Assembly (NCBI RefSeq): GCF_023072595.1 | Contig: NZ_JALLGK010000004.1 | Span: 62,001 to 126,000 of the forward strand | Reading direction: 5' to 3' | Length of the DNA: 64,000 nucleotides | DNA from: Streptomyces sp. XM4193 | Lineage (GTDB): Bacteria; Actinomycetota; Actinomycetes; Streptomycetales; Streptomycetaceae | In this document: positions 20,620-30,489 of the stretch, one piece after another | How the letters are laid out: the number at the start of each line of letters is the position of its first letter | Position numbering within the stretch: position 1 is the first letter of the stretch | The notes under the pieces: model-generated | Told to the model about the DNA's origin: nothing | Database searches by the model: none | What the model saw: the letters and a program-made list of their open reading frames with translations, nothing else | Translations under genes and position numbers: made by a program

Positions 20620-23610
20620 ATGTTGCCCCTCGAGTTCCTGCTCCTGGAGCGTGACCGGGAACAGGCTGTGCTCTCGGCCGTGATCGGCGAGCTCCGGTCC
20701 GCGCGCCCCGCCGTGGTCACCGTGAGCGGAGAGCCAGGGCTCGGCCAGAACGGTTTGCTCCGCTGGGCCGTCGAACAGGCCGGCAACACCGAGCTGAGAG
20801 TGCTGACCGCCCGCGCCACCCCCGCCGAGCACCAACTCCGGTACGGCGTCGTCGCCCAGCTCCTCGCCGGCGAGGACCGCGACATCGCCCCGCGCCTGTT
20901 CACCACCCGGGACGGCTCCGGCGGACTGCCCGGCCTCGGCGGGCTCCTCACCGCCGCCCGCGACCGTCCCACCCTGCTCGTGGTGGAGGACGTCCAGTGG
21001 CTCGACACGGCCTCCCTGCGCTGGCTGGAGGCGCTGGCCCGGCGTCTGCCCCGGGCGCCGCTGGCCCTGCTCACCAGCAGCACCGGTGCCGCCATCACCC
21101 GGCCCGAGTGGAGCGTGGGCACCTCCCTCACCAGCACCGTCAGCACCGTCGAACTCGCGCTGCCGCCCCTGACCGCGAGCGGTACCGCCGCCGCCGTCCA
21201 CGCGGTCTGCGGCGTCCCGGGCGACCCCGAGTTCACCGCCGCCGTCGCCGAGACCACCCGCGGCATCCCGGCCGTCATCCACGACGTCCTGTCGCGCTTC
21301 ACCCGTGCCGGGCACCACCCCGGCGCCGAGGACCTCGACCACCTCCGCACGGTTGCCGCCGAAGTGGTCGGCGACCACGCCGCCAAGGCCCTGAGCGAAC
21401 TGCACGATCCGGCGGCCGTGGACGCCCTGCGCGCCCTCGCCGTCTGCGGCGACCTGCTCGACTTCCCGCTGGTCTGTGGGCTCGCCGGACCGCACGCGGT
21501 GCCCGAGGCCAGGCTGCGCGCCACACTCCAGGCCAGCGGCCTGACCACCCTTCGCGACGGCGCCCCGTACATCCGCGACAGCGTGGTGCGGGCCCGAATA
21601 CTGGAGGAGATGACGGCCGCCGACCGCGGTGACCTCTACGTCCGCGCCGCCCGGCTCGCCCAGCGGGTCGCCGCCGACGACCAGGGCATCGCCGATCTGC
21701 TGCTGCTGGCAGGACCGGTCGGCGACCCCTGGGCCGTCGACACCCTGCGCCGCGGTTTCACCGACGCCCTGCGCGACGGACGCCGGGACCGCGCCGTCGG
21801 CTATCTCGCCCGCGCACTGGACGAACCCCTCGACGCCCGGACCCGCCCCCGCATCGAGTTCCAGCTCGCCTCGGCCGAGATGGTCACCGTCCCCGCCGCC
21901 GCGGAACGACGCCTGCACGGACTGATCCGCGCTCCCGGCACCGGACTGCGCTCCCGCGCCATCGACCTGTGCCTGCTCGGCGGCGACACCCGCTCCCCGC
22001 GGCTCGCCCTGGCCGAATCCGGTGAACTTCCCAGGCCCGCACAGGGAGCGCGGCCCGGACGGGGGAGCGGGCCCGTACTCCCGAACGCCGCCGTCCCGCC
22101 GATTCCCCCCAAGTCGCCGGGGACCCACGCCGCGGCCCACTGCCCGAGCCCGGGCGGCCCGGCCCCCGCCCCGCCCCCCGGACCTGCGGCGTCCGCCGTC
22201 CCGCCCGGAGCGAGCGGGCCCGCCGATCCCGCGCTCGCCGAGCACCACGAACTCACCGCTCTGCTGCGCATCGCCGACGCGCTGCGCCACGACGCGAACG
22301 AACTCGACATCCTCCCGGCGCCCGCCCTGCCCGAGCACTCGCACAGCCCGGCCGTCGCCGGACTGCGCTCCTGGCAGCACGCCATGGCCGGGGCCCACAT
22401 CGACGAGGCCCGCCGGCTGGCCCGCGCCGCCCTCGCCCCGGACCCCGCCGGACGCCCCCCGCTCGTGGTCCCCCGCCTCTTCGCCTGCCGCACCATGATG
22501 CTCACCGACGACGGCGACGAGGCGGAGCCCCACCTGGCCACGATGCTCGCCGAGGCCCACCAGGAACGCTCCTCGATCGCCGTCGCGCACATCCTCGCCG
22601 TCCGCGCCGACCTGCACATCCGGCACGGGCGCCCCGCCGGCGCCGCCCGGGACCTGGCCGCGGCGGAGGCGGAACTGCCGCCCGCCCGGCGTCATCCGCT
22701 CTTCCTCTCGTACTGGACCTCCCTGGGCATCGTCGCGGACATCCAGAACGGCCGGCTGGACCGGGCCCGCGAGGCCGCCGCCCGGCCGATGCCCCGCCTC
22801 GCCCGGGAGTGCGCCACCACCGCCTACATGCTCTTCGCCCAGGGCGTCATAGCGCGCGTGGACGACGACCCCTTCCAGGCGCGGGAGTACTTCCGCGCCG
22901 CCGGTCGCTGGCTGCTGCGTTTCGGCTGCGCCAACCCGGCCGAAGTGCCCTGGCGTTCGCTCGCCGCCGAGGCCGCGCACGACCTCGGCTCGGGGGAGGA
23001 GGCCCAGCGACTGGCGGACGAGGAGCTGGCTCTCGCCCGGCGCTGGGGCGCCGCCAGCTCCCTCGGCCGGGCCGAGCTCGGTCTCGCCATGGTGACCGAC
23101 GCGAACCGCGTCGAACACCTCCGCGCGGCCGTCGCCACCCTCAGCGACGCTCCCGCCCGTACCGCCTACACCCGCGCCGTGCTCGAACTGGCGTCCGTCG
23201 AACGCGAGGAGGCCGAGCGCAGGTCGGTCGTCGCCGCCGGCCCCGGCGGCCGCACCGACGATCTCGTCGCAACCCTGCTCGCGGACACCGCGGGCACCGA
23301 CGTCCCGACCCACCTCGGCAGGGCTCAACGACCCGCGGACACCGCGCCGTCCGACGTCCGGCGGCGCTCCGGCGCCCGAACTCCCGCCGCGTGGCGGTGC
23401 CTCAGCGACGCCGAGCACGAGGCCGCGACGCTCGCCGCCCGCGGTCTCGGCAACCGGGAGATCGCCGCGCTCCTCTCCGTGACCACGCGCACCGTCGAGC
23501 TGCGTCTCAGCGGTGTCTACCGCAAGCTCCGCATCCGCGGACGCGAGGAACTGAGGGCACCGTCCCAAGGATCGGAGGACAGCCCCAATGCTGCTGGAGC
23601 GCAACATTGA
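20620..23610 (+). CDS. fscRIII: Large LuxR-family (LAL-type) regulator with eroded P-loop
   Basis: 996 residues with the LAL layout: N-terminal AAA-like module, long helical centre and C-terminal LuxR helix-turn-helix ([20 protein letters not shown]). The Walker A position reads GEPGLGQNG (37-45): both the catalytic Lys and the following Ser/Thr are lost. Walker B reads [12 protein letters not shown] binding is therefore doubtful. A Pro/Gly/Ala-rich low-complexity insert lies at ~residues 465-540. ATG 20620 has no Shine-Dalgarno; GATAAT (20611-20616) just upstream could be a -10 box for a leaderless or near-leaderless message. It overlaps the next gene by 23 bp. The symbol is by position. Confidence 0.88.
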   Translation: MLPLEFLLLERDREQAVLSAVIGELRSARPAVVTVSGEPGLGQNGLLRWAVEQAGNTELRVLTARATPAEHQLRYGVVAQLLAGEDRDIAPRLFTTRDGSGGLPGLGGLLTAARDRPTLLVVEDVQWLDTASLRWLEALARRLPRAPLALLTSSTGAAITRPEWSVGTSLTSTVSTVELALPPLTASGTAAAVHAVCGVPGDPEFTAAVAETTRGIPAVIHDVLSRFTRAGHHPGAEDLDHLRTVAAEVVGDHAAKALSELHDPAAVDALRALAVCGDLLDFPLVCGLAGPHAVPEARLRATLQASGLTTLRDGAPYIRDSVVRARILEEMTAADRGDLYVRAARLAQRVAADDQGIADLLLLAGPVGDPWAVDTLRRGFTDALRDGRRDRAVGYLARALDEPLDARTRPRIEFQLASAEMVTVPAAAERRLHGLIRAPGTGLRSRAIDLCLLGGDTRSPRLALAESGELPRPAQGARPGRGSGPVLPNAAVPPIPPKSPGTHAAAHCPSPGGPAPAPPPGPAASAVPPGASGPADPALAEHHELTALLRIADALRHDANELDILPAPALPEHSHSPAVAGLRSWQHAMAGAHIDEARRLARAALAPDPAGRPPLVVPRLFACRTMMLTDDGDEAEPHLATMLAEAHQERSSIAVAHILAVRADLHIRHGRPAGAARDLAAAEAELPPARRHPLFLSYWTSLGIVADIQNGRLDRAREAAARPMPRLARECATTAYMLFAQGVIARVDDDPFQAREYFRAAGRWLLRFGCANPAEVPWRSLAAEAAHDLGSGEEAQRLADEELALARRWGAASSLGRAELGLAMVTDANRVEHLRAAVATLSDAPARTAYTRAVLELASVEREEAERRSVVAAGPGGRTDDLVATLLADTAGTDVPTHLGRAQRPADTAPSDVRRRSGARTPAAWRCLSDAEHEAATLAARGLGNREIAALLSVTTRTVELRLSGVYRKLRIRGREELRAPSQGSEDSPNAAGAQH

Positions 23611-26413
23611 GACAGCACTGGTCGACGCGGCGCTCGGCGCCGCGACCGACGGGCGGTCCTCCCTGATCCTGCTGACCGGCCCACTGGGCATCGGCCGTAC
23701 GGCACTGCTTCAGCGGTTGTCCGGACTCGCCGAGGGCCACGGCGACATCCGGGTGCTGCGCGCCAACGCGGCCCCGATGGAACAGGACTTCGCCTTCGGC
23801 GTCGTACGGCAGCTCTTCGAGACGCTGCTCAGTGACGCCGACGAGGAGTACCGCGACCGCTGGATGGACGCCCACGCCTCCTTGGCCGGCCACATCCTCG
23901 CCGACGACACGGCCCCGCCCGGCGCCGACCAGGCGATCGCCGCCACCGAGGCGGTGCTGCACGGGCTGTTCTCCCTGATCGTCAACGTGAACACCGAGCA
24001 CCGGCTCATGATCCTCGTCGACGACCTCCAGTGGTCCGACGTGCCCTCCCTGCGCTGGCTGACCTATCTGGCCAAGCGGCTGCACGGGCTGCGGGCCGTC
24101 ATCGTCTGCGCCCTGCGCGACGGTGAGCCGCGCACCCAGCACACCCTCATCCGCGAGGTGCGCGAGGCCGCCACCCAAACCCTGCGGCCCGCCTCGCTCA
24201 GCCTGGAGGCCGCCCACGCCCTCGTCCACGAACGCTTCGGCGAGTCCGGCGACGAGGAGTTCGTCCGTGCCTGCCACGAAGTCTCCGCGGGCAACCCCCT
24301 GTTCCTGAAGGCGGCCCTCATCGGCACCGAGGTCCTCGGCCGCCGCCCGCTGGCCGAACACGCCGACGTGGTACGCGGGTTGGCCCCTTCCCAGCTGCGC
24401 GAACGCATCGCCAGCATCCTGCGCACCCAGCCCGCGCCCGTACGCGACCTCGCCGCCGCCATCGCCGTCCTCGGCGAACAGGCCGACCCGCCGGCGCTGG
24501 CCCGGCTCGCCGGACTCGACTCCCTCGGCTACACCGGCGCCCTGCGCGCCCTCGGCGCCCTCGGGATGCTCGCCGCCGACGAGCCGCGCTTCGTCCACCG
24601 CGCGGTGCGCGACGCCGCCGAGTCCACCCTGACCATGACCCAGCGGGAGGGGATGCGCGACGAGGCCGCGAACCTCCTGTACACCGCGGGCGCCCCCGCC
24701 GAGCAGGTCGCCGCCCAGCTCATGGCCGTCGTCACCCGCCACCAGCCGTGGGCCGTCGACGTGCTGCGCGCCGCGGCCGACACCGCGTTGCGCCGCGGCG
24801 CCCCCGACGCTGCCGCCCGCTACCTCCAGCGTGCCCTGCTCGACAGCCCGGCCGACGGCGTCGACCGGGCCCGCCTCCTCGTCGAACTGGCCACTGCGGA
24901 AAGGGGCTTCGACCCCCTGGCCTGCGAACGCCACATCGCGCAGGCGATGACGCTGCTGCCCGAGGCCCGGGACCGCGCCGTCGCCGCGCTGCGCATCTCG
25001 CCCACTCCGCTCGGCCCCGCCCTGCCGACCGTCGTCGAGCTGCTGCGCCAGGCGGAAGAAGGACTGGGCCCCGCCGAACTGCTCACCGGTGTCGACCGCG
25101 ATCTCGCACTGCGGCTGGAGGCCAGGCTGCGCCACTGCGGCCACGAGGACCCCGCCATGCTCACCGCCGCGGCCGAGCGGCTCAAAGAGCTCGGCCCCGA
25201 ACCGCCCCTGGACACCGCCGCGGAGCGGGAGCTGACCATCGCACTGCTCGGCGCCGTCACCCTCGGCTGCCGGATGCGCGCGGACAAGGTGGTACGGCTC
25301 GCCGGACGCATCCTCGACCGCGAACCCGCCACCTCCGCCCGCGTCCACTCCACCCTGCCCCTGGTGATCATCACGATGATCGCCGCCGACTCGGTGGAGG
25401 CCGTCGACTCCTGGCTCGCCGTCGAACACCGGGCCCAGGCACGGGGCACCACTCCCGCCAACGCGCTGGTCCACATCGAACAGGCCCTGGTCCACCTGGG
25501 CCGCGGCCGACTCGCCCAGGCCAGGGAACAGTCCGAAACGGCCCTCGGCATGACCGAGACCGCCCACGACACCCTCGGCACCGTCGCGACGATGACGCAC
25601 GCAATCGTCGCCCTGGAATCCCGTGACCCGGACCTCGCGGAGCGCGTCCTGCGCCGCGCGAGCCGCATCAGCCCCCAGGGGCTCACCCTCACCGGCATAC
25701 TCCGCCTGCTGGAGGCCACCGGCGAGATCGCCGCCGGCGACCACACCGGTGCACTGGACTCACTGCGCTCCTGCGGACGCCAACTCGAGGCCGCGGGCTG
25801 GCACAACCCGGTCCTCTTCCCCTGGCGCTCCTGGGCCGTCGGTGTCCACCAGCGCCTGGGGGACACTCGCAGTGCCCGAGCTCTCGCCGAGGAGGAGTTC
25901 GCGCGCGCCGAGCAGTGGGGCGCGCCCCTCGGTGTCGGCCGGGCCATGCGGCTGCTCGGCCGACTGGAGGACGGCGGCAGGGGCGTCGCCCTGCTTCGCG
26001 AGGCGGTGACGGTGCTGCGCGGATCCGCCAACCAACTGGAGCTGGCCCGCGCGCTGTTGTCCCTGTCCGAACGCCTGGGCAGCGGGCCGGAGTCGGAGGC
26101 GCTTGCCCGCGAGGCCGCCACTCTGGCGAGCGCCTGCGGTGCGCCCGTCCTCGCGGAGCGCGCCGTGAACGGTACGGGGGACCGGACCGCGCCCGCGGCC
26201 TTCCCGCACCATCTGCTCACCCCGACCGAGCGCCGGGTGACCGGTCTGGCCTGCCGCGGGCTGACCAACCAGGAGATCGCCGCGGAACTGCGGGTCAGCT
26301 CCCGGGCCGTCGAGAAACACCTCACCCACGTCTATCGGAAAGTGGGTATCCCGGGACGCCGGGAACTCATCGGGCTGGTGGCCGGCTCGGAAACCGACGA
26401 CGTCCTCAAGTAA
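23588..26413 (+). CDS. fscRII: Large ATP-binding LuxR-family (LAL-type) regulator
   Basis: A 941-residue LAL regulator. It starts [15 protein letters not shown] and has Walker A GPLGIGRT (31-38; Lys replaced by Arg), Walker [11 protein letters not shown], a TPR-like middle, and a C-terminal LuxR helix-turn-helix ([20 protein letters not shown]). The start lies inside the previous gene (23-bp overlap) with GGAGG 9 nt upstream, so translation is probably coupled and both are on one transcript. It ends in TAA, followed 24 bp later by a 12-bp perfect palindrome. The symbol is by position in the FR-008 cluster. Confidence 0.9.
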   Translation: MLLERNIETALVDAALGAATDGRSSLILLTGPLGIGRTALLQRLSGLAEGHGDIRVLRANAAPMEQDFAFGVVRQLFETLLSDADEEYRDRWMDAHASLAGHILADDTAPPGADQAIAATEAVLHGLFSLIVNVNTEHRLMILVDDLQWSDVPSLRWLTYLAKRLHGLRAVIVCALRDGEPRTQHTLIREVREAATQTLRPASLSLEAAHALVHERFGESGDEEFVRACHEVSAGNPLFLKAALIGTEVLGRRPLAEHADVVRGLAPSQLRERIASILRTQPAPVRDLAAAIAVLGEQADPPALARLAGLDSLGYTGALRALGALGMLAADEPRFVHRAVRDAAESTLTMTQREGMRDEAANLLYTAGAPAEQVAAQLMAVVTRHQPWAVDVLRAAADTALRRGAPDAAARYLQRALLDSPADGVDRARLLVELATAERGFDPLACERHIAQAMTLLPEARDRAVAALRISPTPLGPALPTVVELLRQAEEGLGPAELLTGVDRDLALRLEARLRHCGHEDPAMLTAAAERLKELGPEPPLDTAAERELTIALLGAVTLGCRMRADKVVRLAGRILDREPATSARVHSTLPLVIITMIAADSVEAVDSWLAVEHRAQARGTTPANALVHIEQALVHLGRGRLAQAREQSETALGMTETAHDTLGTVATMTHAIVALESRDPDLAERVLRRASRISPQGLTLTGILRLLEATGEIAAGDHTGALDSLRSCGRQLEAAGWHNPVLFPWRSWAVGVHQRLGDTRSARALAEEEFARAEQWGAPLGVGRAMRLLGRLEDGGRGVALLREAVTVLRGSANQLELARALLSLSERLGSGPESEALAREAATLASACGAPVLAERAVNGTGDRTAPAAFPHHLLTPTERRVTGLACRGLTNQEIAAELRVSSRAVEKHLTHVYRKVGIPGRRELIGLVAGSETDDVLK

Positions 26414-26436
26414 TACGGGGCGAAGACGCCGAGGTT

Positions 26437-26448
26437 TTATCCGGATAA
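26437..26448. promoter_or_regulatory. 12-bp AT-containing palindrome after the LAL operon
   Basis: TTATCCGGATAA is a perfect palindrome in an otherwise GC-rich region, 24 bp past the regulator stop. It is too short to end transcription alone and could be a protein site. Confidence 0.35.
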
Positions 26449-26734
26449 TGCGGAGCGCCGCGTCGACCCGTTTCCGCCTTCGCTGCCCACTCTGTCGCCC
26501 CCTGCGTTGCCGCCTGTGTTTCCGTATGCGTTCCAGGTGTGCCCGGATATCTCCGGAACGGGAATGGCCGGGCTTTCCCCCCGCAAGGTACGGACCTGTG
26601 TATCCAACCCTGGTGGGTACAGCCGTTCTCCGCTCGTCGCGACAGGGCGACACCTTCGGCCGCGAGCAATGTCCGTGGTGCTCACCGTGGCTGCGCCCGT
26701 GGTTGCCGTGACGGCTGCGGGAAGCGGTTCCGGG

Positions 26735-26850
26735 CGTACACCGAACCCTCTGCCGAACCCCTTCGGTAGGGGCTTCGGCGGGGAGGGGACCGTACACCGA
26801 ACCCCTTGGCGCCGTACCTCTTCGGTACGGGACCGTACCTACCGAAGGGG
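26735..26850. repeat. Nested direct and inverted repeats upstream of the PAS-LuxR gene
   Basis: CGTACACCGAACCC occurs twice as a direct repeat (26735-26748 and 26791-26804, offset 56). CCCCTTCGGTAGG (26758-26770) is the exact inverse of CCTACCGAAGGGG (26838-26850). Between them CCGTACC and GGTACGG (26812-26830) form a smaller palindrome. The block lies just upstream of a good promoter, so it is a candidate multi-site regulatory region. The rest of the 26414-27037 gap holds no gene I can support. Confidence 0.75.
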
Positions 26851-26885
26851 AAACCACAGGATTGGCCGATCGGGTGGCGACGACG

Positions 26886-26915
26886 TTGACCGGCGCTTAG
26901 TCACGTTCGTAATAT
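26886..26915 (+). promoter_or_regulatory. Sigma-70/HrdB-type promoter for the PAS-LuxR regulator
   Basis: TTGACC (26886-26891) and TAATAT (26910-26915) are separated by 18 bp, close to vegetative -35/-10 consensus and unusually good for this genome. Transcription would start near 26922, giving a leader of ~115 nt before the proposed TTG start. Confidence 0.65.
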
Positions 26916-27037
26916 CCGCAACATCTGCACCACTGCAACGCCTTTTCAACAAAGGCTCGTGCAGGTTCTCTGTCCCATTGCCGGGACTCATGCCCCAGTC
27001 ACCGGCATGTGTCAATTGGAGAAGGGTTCCGAGTTCC

Positions 27038-27727
27038 TTGACCCCCACCCCCCACTCAACACTCATTGATCGTGCGCAAACCGACGGAGCGACTGCTTCG
27101 TCCGCCACAGCCGCCACCGACGGATTCGACAGGCACGACGCCTACGTCGCCTGTCTCGATCCTTCCCTCACCATCCAGCAGGTCAACCAGGAATTCGACC
27201 GGCGTTTCGGTCGGCCGGCCTCCGACCTCTGCGGGACGCGCTTCTGCGACCTGGTCCACCCCAGCGTCCAGCAGCCCCTGATGCAGCAGTTCGCCCGGAT
27301 GCTGGAGGGCAAGCGCCACCGGTTCGCCACCGAGGTCATCGCGGTCGGCAGCGAGGCCGACGCCTCCATGCTGCCGCTGAGCGCCATGGCGGTCCGCGGC
27401 GGCCACACCCCCGACGTCGCGGCCATCCTCGTGGTGATGTCCGCCGCCGGGGAGAAGACCGAGGAGGTCGCCGCGGTCGCGCCGCGCAAGCGGATCCTCA
27501 GCGAGATCGACGCCCGGATCCTGGAGGGCATCGCCGCCGGGGTCTCCACCATCCCCCTCGCCTCCCGCCTCTACCTCAGCCGTCAGGGCGTCGAGTACCA
27601 CGTCACCGGACTGCTCCGCGCGCTGAAGGTTCCCAACCGCGCGGCCCTCGTCTCCCGTGCCTACTCGATGGGCGTCCTCAAGGTGGGCACCTGGCCGCCG
27701 AAGGTCGTGGAGGACTTCATCAAGTGA
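27038..27727 (+). CDS. fscRI: PAS-LuxR pathway-specific activator (PimM/FscRI class)
   Basis: About 229 residues. An N-terminal PAS sensor domain (roughly HDAYVACLDPSLTIQQVN to AAILVVMSAAG) is joined to a C-terminal LuxR helix-turn-helix (LEGIAAGVSTIPLASRLYLS, then QGVEYHVTGLL). This is the PimM/AmphRIV/NysRIV/PteF class that activates polyene genes through 16-bp palindromes. The start is uncertain: TTG 27038 has GGAGAAGGG (27018-27026) upstream at 11 nt, while ATG 26990 has no Shine-Dalgarno and the codons up to ~27030 look non-coding (AGA, AGG, TGT). I noticed no TTA codon. It is preceded by its own promoter and a repeat-rich region. Confidence 0.88.
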   Translation: MTPTPHSTLIDRAQTDGATASSATAATDGFDRHDAYVACLDPSLTIQQVNQEFDRRFGRPASDLCGTRFCDLVHPSVQQPLMQQFARMLEGKRHRFATEVIAVGSEADASMLPLSAMAVRGGHTPDVAAILVVMSAAGEKTEEVAAVAPRKRILSEIDARILEGIAAGVSTIPLASRLYLSRQGVEYHVTGLLRALKVPNRAALVSRAYSMGVLKVGTWPPKVVEDFIK

Positions 27728-28525
27728 CCGGCTGCGCGCACCCTGCGGCCTCGAACCCCCCGACGGCCGTTGCCGGTCGATGCTGTCCCGGCCGCCGTAG
27801 CCCCGCACCTACCCGATCGGCCGTCCTCGTCCCCTGGCGGGCACTCACCTCCCGGCGGGCCCTCGCTCCCGGCGGCCTGATCGAGATCGACGGCGTACCC
27901 CGCTGTCCCCGGCGAACCGAAGGCCCCGGCCCTGCCCAACTGCGGCCGTGCCAATACTCGTTCGACCGGGGACGGCGGGGTGCGCCGTCCCCGGTCCCGT
28001 GTCCGGCGCGGCTGGTCCGTGACCGCTGCCTCCGATCCCCGGACGCGTCGGCGGGAGCGGGCCGGCTCGTGCGTCGAGGCTCGGAGGGAGCAGATGACGG
28101 CCCTGGCCCGAGCGGTCGAAGTCACGGCAACCGCCGGCTCTCTTCGGCCGTGTCGACCGGCCTGTCGCCGAGGCTCCCGGCGAGGACGGTGTTGCTGCGG
28201 AGTGCCGGACGGTCAAAGGTCACCGCGGTTTGTGCTCGGAGCTGCGAACTGCGGCGGCGGGGCCCCGGGTTGATGTCCCGGACGGTTCCTCTCCCGGCCT
28301 CGTGTGCCCATGTCGGTGCGATGGGTGGGGAGTTCGGAGGGGCCGGGCCGAAGCGTGGCGCGCCTGGTGGTGAAGTGGCCGGTGGGTCCGGCGAGTTCGG
28401 GCGGAGCACGGTTGCGCCGAGCCCTGCCCGGCCTCCGCTGCTCCCGCTGCCGGTCCTGCCGGTCCTGTCGGTCGGGTCGGGATGCCTCGGTGACGGTCGG
28501 GACGCCTCGGTGGCGGCGGGCGTCG
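27728..28525. other. Gene-free boundary between the polyene cluster and flanking genes
   Basis: No convincing gene in ~800 bp. A 13-bp perfect stem (27964-27976 with 27984-27996, 7-nt loop) is a possible terminator for the regulator. A 9-bp unit, CTGCCGGTC, is repeated three times (28447-28473), and a 20-bp unit starting GGTCGGGAYGCC is repeated twice (28475-28514) just past the oxidoreductase stop. Long open frames here have no family signature or ribosome site. Confidence 0.6.
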
Positions 28526-29284
28526 CTACAGGAGGGCGCCGCCGGACACCTCGATGCGTTGGCCGGTGACCCATCGCAGATCCTCGGAGGCGAGTGCGGC
28601 GATGGCGTCGCCTATCTCGTCCGGTTCGCCGACGCGGCCGAGTGCGGTCAGGGCGGCCAGGCTCTCGCGCATCTGCGGATCGTCCCGCATGGCGCCACCG
28701 TTGAAGTCGGTGGCGGTCGGGCCCGGCGCGACGGCGTTGACACGGATACCGCGTGCGCCCAGCTCCACCGCCCACGTCCGGCTGAGCGCCTCGACCGCCG
28801 CCTTGGAGGCGGAGTAGACGGCGGTGCCTGCGCTGGTGTGGCGGCTGAGGGAGGAGGAGACGTTGAGGACCCGTCCGCCGTCGGCCAGCACGGGAGCCAG
28901 CGCCTGTACGAGGAAGAACATCCCGCGCACGTTGGTGTCCATCATCGCGTCGTAGTCGTCGACCGTGACCGATTCCAGCGGCCCGAACACCCCGACCCCG
29001 GCGTTGTTGACGAGTACGTCCAACCGGCTCGCCCCCCAGCGCTCCAGCTGCGCGGTCAGTTGGGAGACGAAGGCGGGGAAGGAGGCCACATCGCCGATGT
29101 CCAGCCGCAGTGCGGCGGCTGAGACGCCCGCCCTCCGCATCTGCTCGACCGTCTCCTCGGCTCCCTGTGCGTCGCCGCGGTGGGTGGCGACGACGTGCAG
29201 TCCGTGCCGGGCCAGCGCTTGGGCCGTTGCCCGGCCGAGCCCGCGATTGCCGCCGGTAACCAGTGCGATCCTGCCTGATTCCAT
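28526..29284 (-). CDS. Short-chain dehydrogenase/reductase
   Basis: A 252-residue classical SDR. It shows the dinucleotide-binding motif TGGNRGLG near the N-terminus, NNAGVG, catalytic Ser in NVSSSLS, and YSASK as the Tyr-x-x-x-Lys pair. It ends with the typical VTGQRIEVSGGALL. ATG 29284 has GGGAG 7 nt upstream. The substrate is unknown. It is divergent from a TetR regulator across a 147-bp gap with two near-identical palindromes, so it is very probably the repressor's target. Confidence 0.93.
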   Translation of the reverse strand: MESGRIALVTGGNRGLGRATAQALARHGLHVVATHRGDAQGAEETVEQMRRAGVSAAALRLDIGDVASFPAFVSQLTAQLERWGASRLDVLVNNAGVGVFGPLESVTVDDYDAMMDTNVRGMFFLVQALAPVLADGGRVLNVSSSLSRHTSAGTAVYSASKAAVEALSRTWAVELGARGIRVNAVAPGPTATDFNGGAMRDDPQMRESLAALTALGRVGEPDEIGDAIAALASEDLRWVTGQRIEVSGGALL

Positions 29285-29341
29285 GGTGTTTCTCCCTCGG
29301 GAACGGAACGACGCCGGCCGGGGAGTGTCCCCGGGACCGAT

Positions 29342-29361
29342 GGCGAGTCGAGCGACTCGCC
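29342..29361. promoter_or_regulatory. TetR-type operator 1
   Basis: GGCGAGTCGAGCGACTCGCC is a 9-2-9 palindrome nearly identical to operator 2, 46 bp away centre to centre. It lies 57 bp upstream of the reductase start and 70 bp upstream of the tetR start. Confidence 0.8.
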
Positions 29362-29385
29362 TCACCTCACAGAAGCATCACCCGG

Positions 29386-29409
29386 GAGGCGAGTCAAGTG
29401 ACTCGCCTC
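29386..29409. promoter_or_regulatory. TetR-type operator 2
   Basis: A perfect 11-2-11 palindrome, arms GAGGCGAGTCA and TGACTCGCCTC around AG. It lies 22 bp before the tetR start. On the minus strand it contains TTGACT, a plausible -35 box for the reductase gene, so bound repressor would block both directions. Confidence 0.82.
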
Positions 29410-29431
29410 GCCCGGGGCATACTCTGGATCG

Positions 29432-30073
29432 ATGAACGCCGGACTCTCCGCCCACCACCAGCAACTCGCCCGGCGCAAGCGCGAGGCGATCACCGCGGCG
29501 GCCACCAAGCTGTTCCTGGAGCGGGGCTACGACGGGACCTCGCTGGCGAAGATCGCGCAGGAAGCAGTCGTCTCGAAGTCCACGCTGTTCAAGCAGTTCC
29601 CCACCAAGGCGGCGCTCTTCGAGGCCATCGTCGTCGAGTACTGGGAGGGCGGGCCGGGCCCGACCGCGCCCGTACCGCGAACCGGTGACGACCTCGGCGC
29701 CGGGCTGAGCGTGATCGGCCGCCAGTACGCCGACCTGATCGGCCGGCCCGCGATGGCGGCCCTCTTCCGCATCGTCATCGCCGAACTGCCGCGGTTCCCG
29801 GAGCTGGGCCGGGCACAGTTCGAGCTGGGCAAGCTGCCGTACTTCATCTCCGTCCAGCACTATCTGGAGGCCCAGCACGCCGCCGGCACCGCGGTGGTTC
29901 CCGACGCGACGAGCGCCACCAACCAGTTCCTCGGGCTGATCGCCAACTACGTGCTGTGGCCGCGGATGCTGCTCCCCGACTGGGACCCCACGCCGGCCGA
30001 CGTCGACCGCGCCGTCGACGAGGCCGTGACGACGATGCTCGCCCGCCACGCCCGCAGCGCCGACAAGCCGTAG
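29432..30073 (+). CDS. TetR-family transcriptional repressor
   Basis: 213 residues. The N-terminal helix-turn-helix is clear (AAATKLFLERGYDGTSLAKI, then SKSTLFKQFPTKAALFEAIV). The C-terminal ligand-binding half is of the AefR/TetR_C type. It is divergent from the SDR gene with two palindromic operators between, so it most likely represses itself and the reductase until an unknown ligand binds. Confidence 0.93.
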   Translation: MNAGLSAHHQQLARRKREAITAAATKLFLERGYDGTSLAKIAQEAVVSKSTLFKQFPTKAALFEAIVVEYWEGGPGPTAPVPRTGDDLGAGLSVIGRQYADLIGRPAMAALFRIVIAELPRFPELGRAQFELGKLPYFISVQHYLEAQHAAGTAVVPDATSATNQFLGLIANYVLWPRMLLPDWDPTPADVDRAVDEAVTTMLARHARSADKP

Positions 30074-30375
30074 CGGCCACCCGGGCGGGCCATGCCTCCA
30101 ACGCCGCTCCCGCACGGCGGCGCTCGGCGACTTCGGGCGCTGCACCACCGCCGGCGTGCGCGTCGGTGGTCGCGTCGTGCGCCATCGCCTGCCGTCGGGG
30201 CTTCCGGTCGCGGACGGCGGGGGAGGGCCGGCGGAAATACGCTGGTGGGCGTGAGGTCCGCCGCTCCACCGAACGCGGGCCGCGGCCCGGTCGTACGGGA
30301 CCTCCCGCCGCGGCCCCGACCCCGGCCCGCCCGGGGGAAACCGCCCGCTCACCTGCGTCGGGCCGTGCGCCCGCC

Positions 30376-30459
30376 CCCGAGCCCGGCGGCTCGTCGGCTC
30401 GCGCCTCCGTTCCCGCACCCGAGCCCGGCGGCTCGTCTGCTCGCGCGTCCGTCCCCGCG
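30376..30459 (+). repeat. 42-bp tandem duplication upstream of kup
   Basis: Two adjacent 42-bp copies (30376-30417, 30418-30459) differ at 4 positions. The unit is 14 codons long and lies in the kup frame, reading PEPGGSSARASVPA twice if translated. No start with a ribosome site is visible upstream in that frame, so it is either non-coding or an unrecognised N-terminal extension. The rest of the 30074-30489 gap shows nothing else. Confidence 0.75.
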
Positions 30460-30489
30460 CCCGCTGTCGGCTCCGGCCGCGGGGGCGGA

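Noticed and set aside
20263..25744. Long minus-strand frames opposite the LAL regulators
   Set aside because: Low-complexity Gly/Arg/Val-rich translations without families; the plus strand carries recognisable LAL proteins.
26507..27037. N-terminal extension of the PAS-LuxR regulator
   Set aside because: The frame runs through the promoter and nested repeats, and its codon usage is not Streptomyces-like.
27724..28569. Plus-strand frame of about 281 codons after the PAS-LuxR gene
   Set aside because: No Shine-Dalgarno, no family, Arg/Pro/Gly-rich, and it overlaps the SDR stop region.
28122..28775. Minus-strand frame of about 217 codons overlapping the SDR gene
   Set aside because: Out-of-frame overlap with a clear SDR, no signature.
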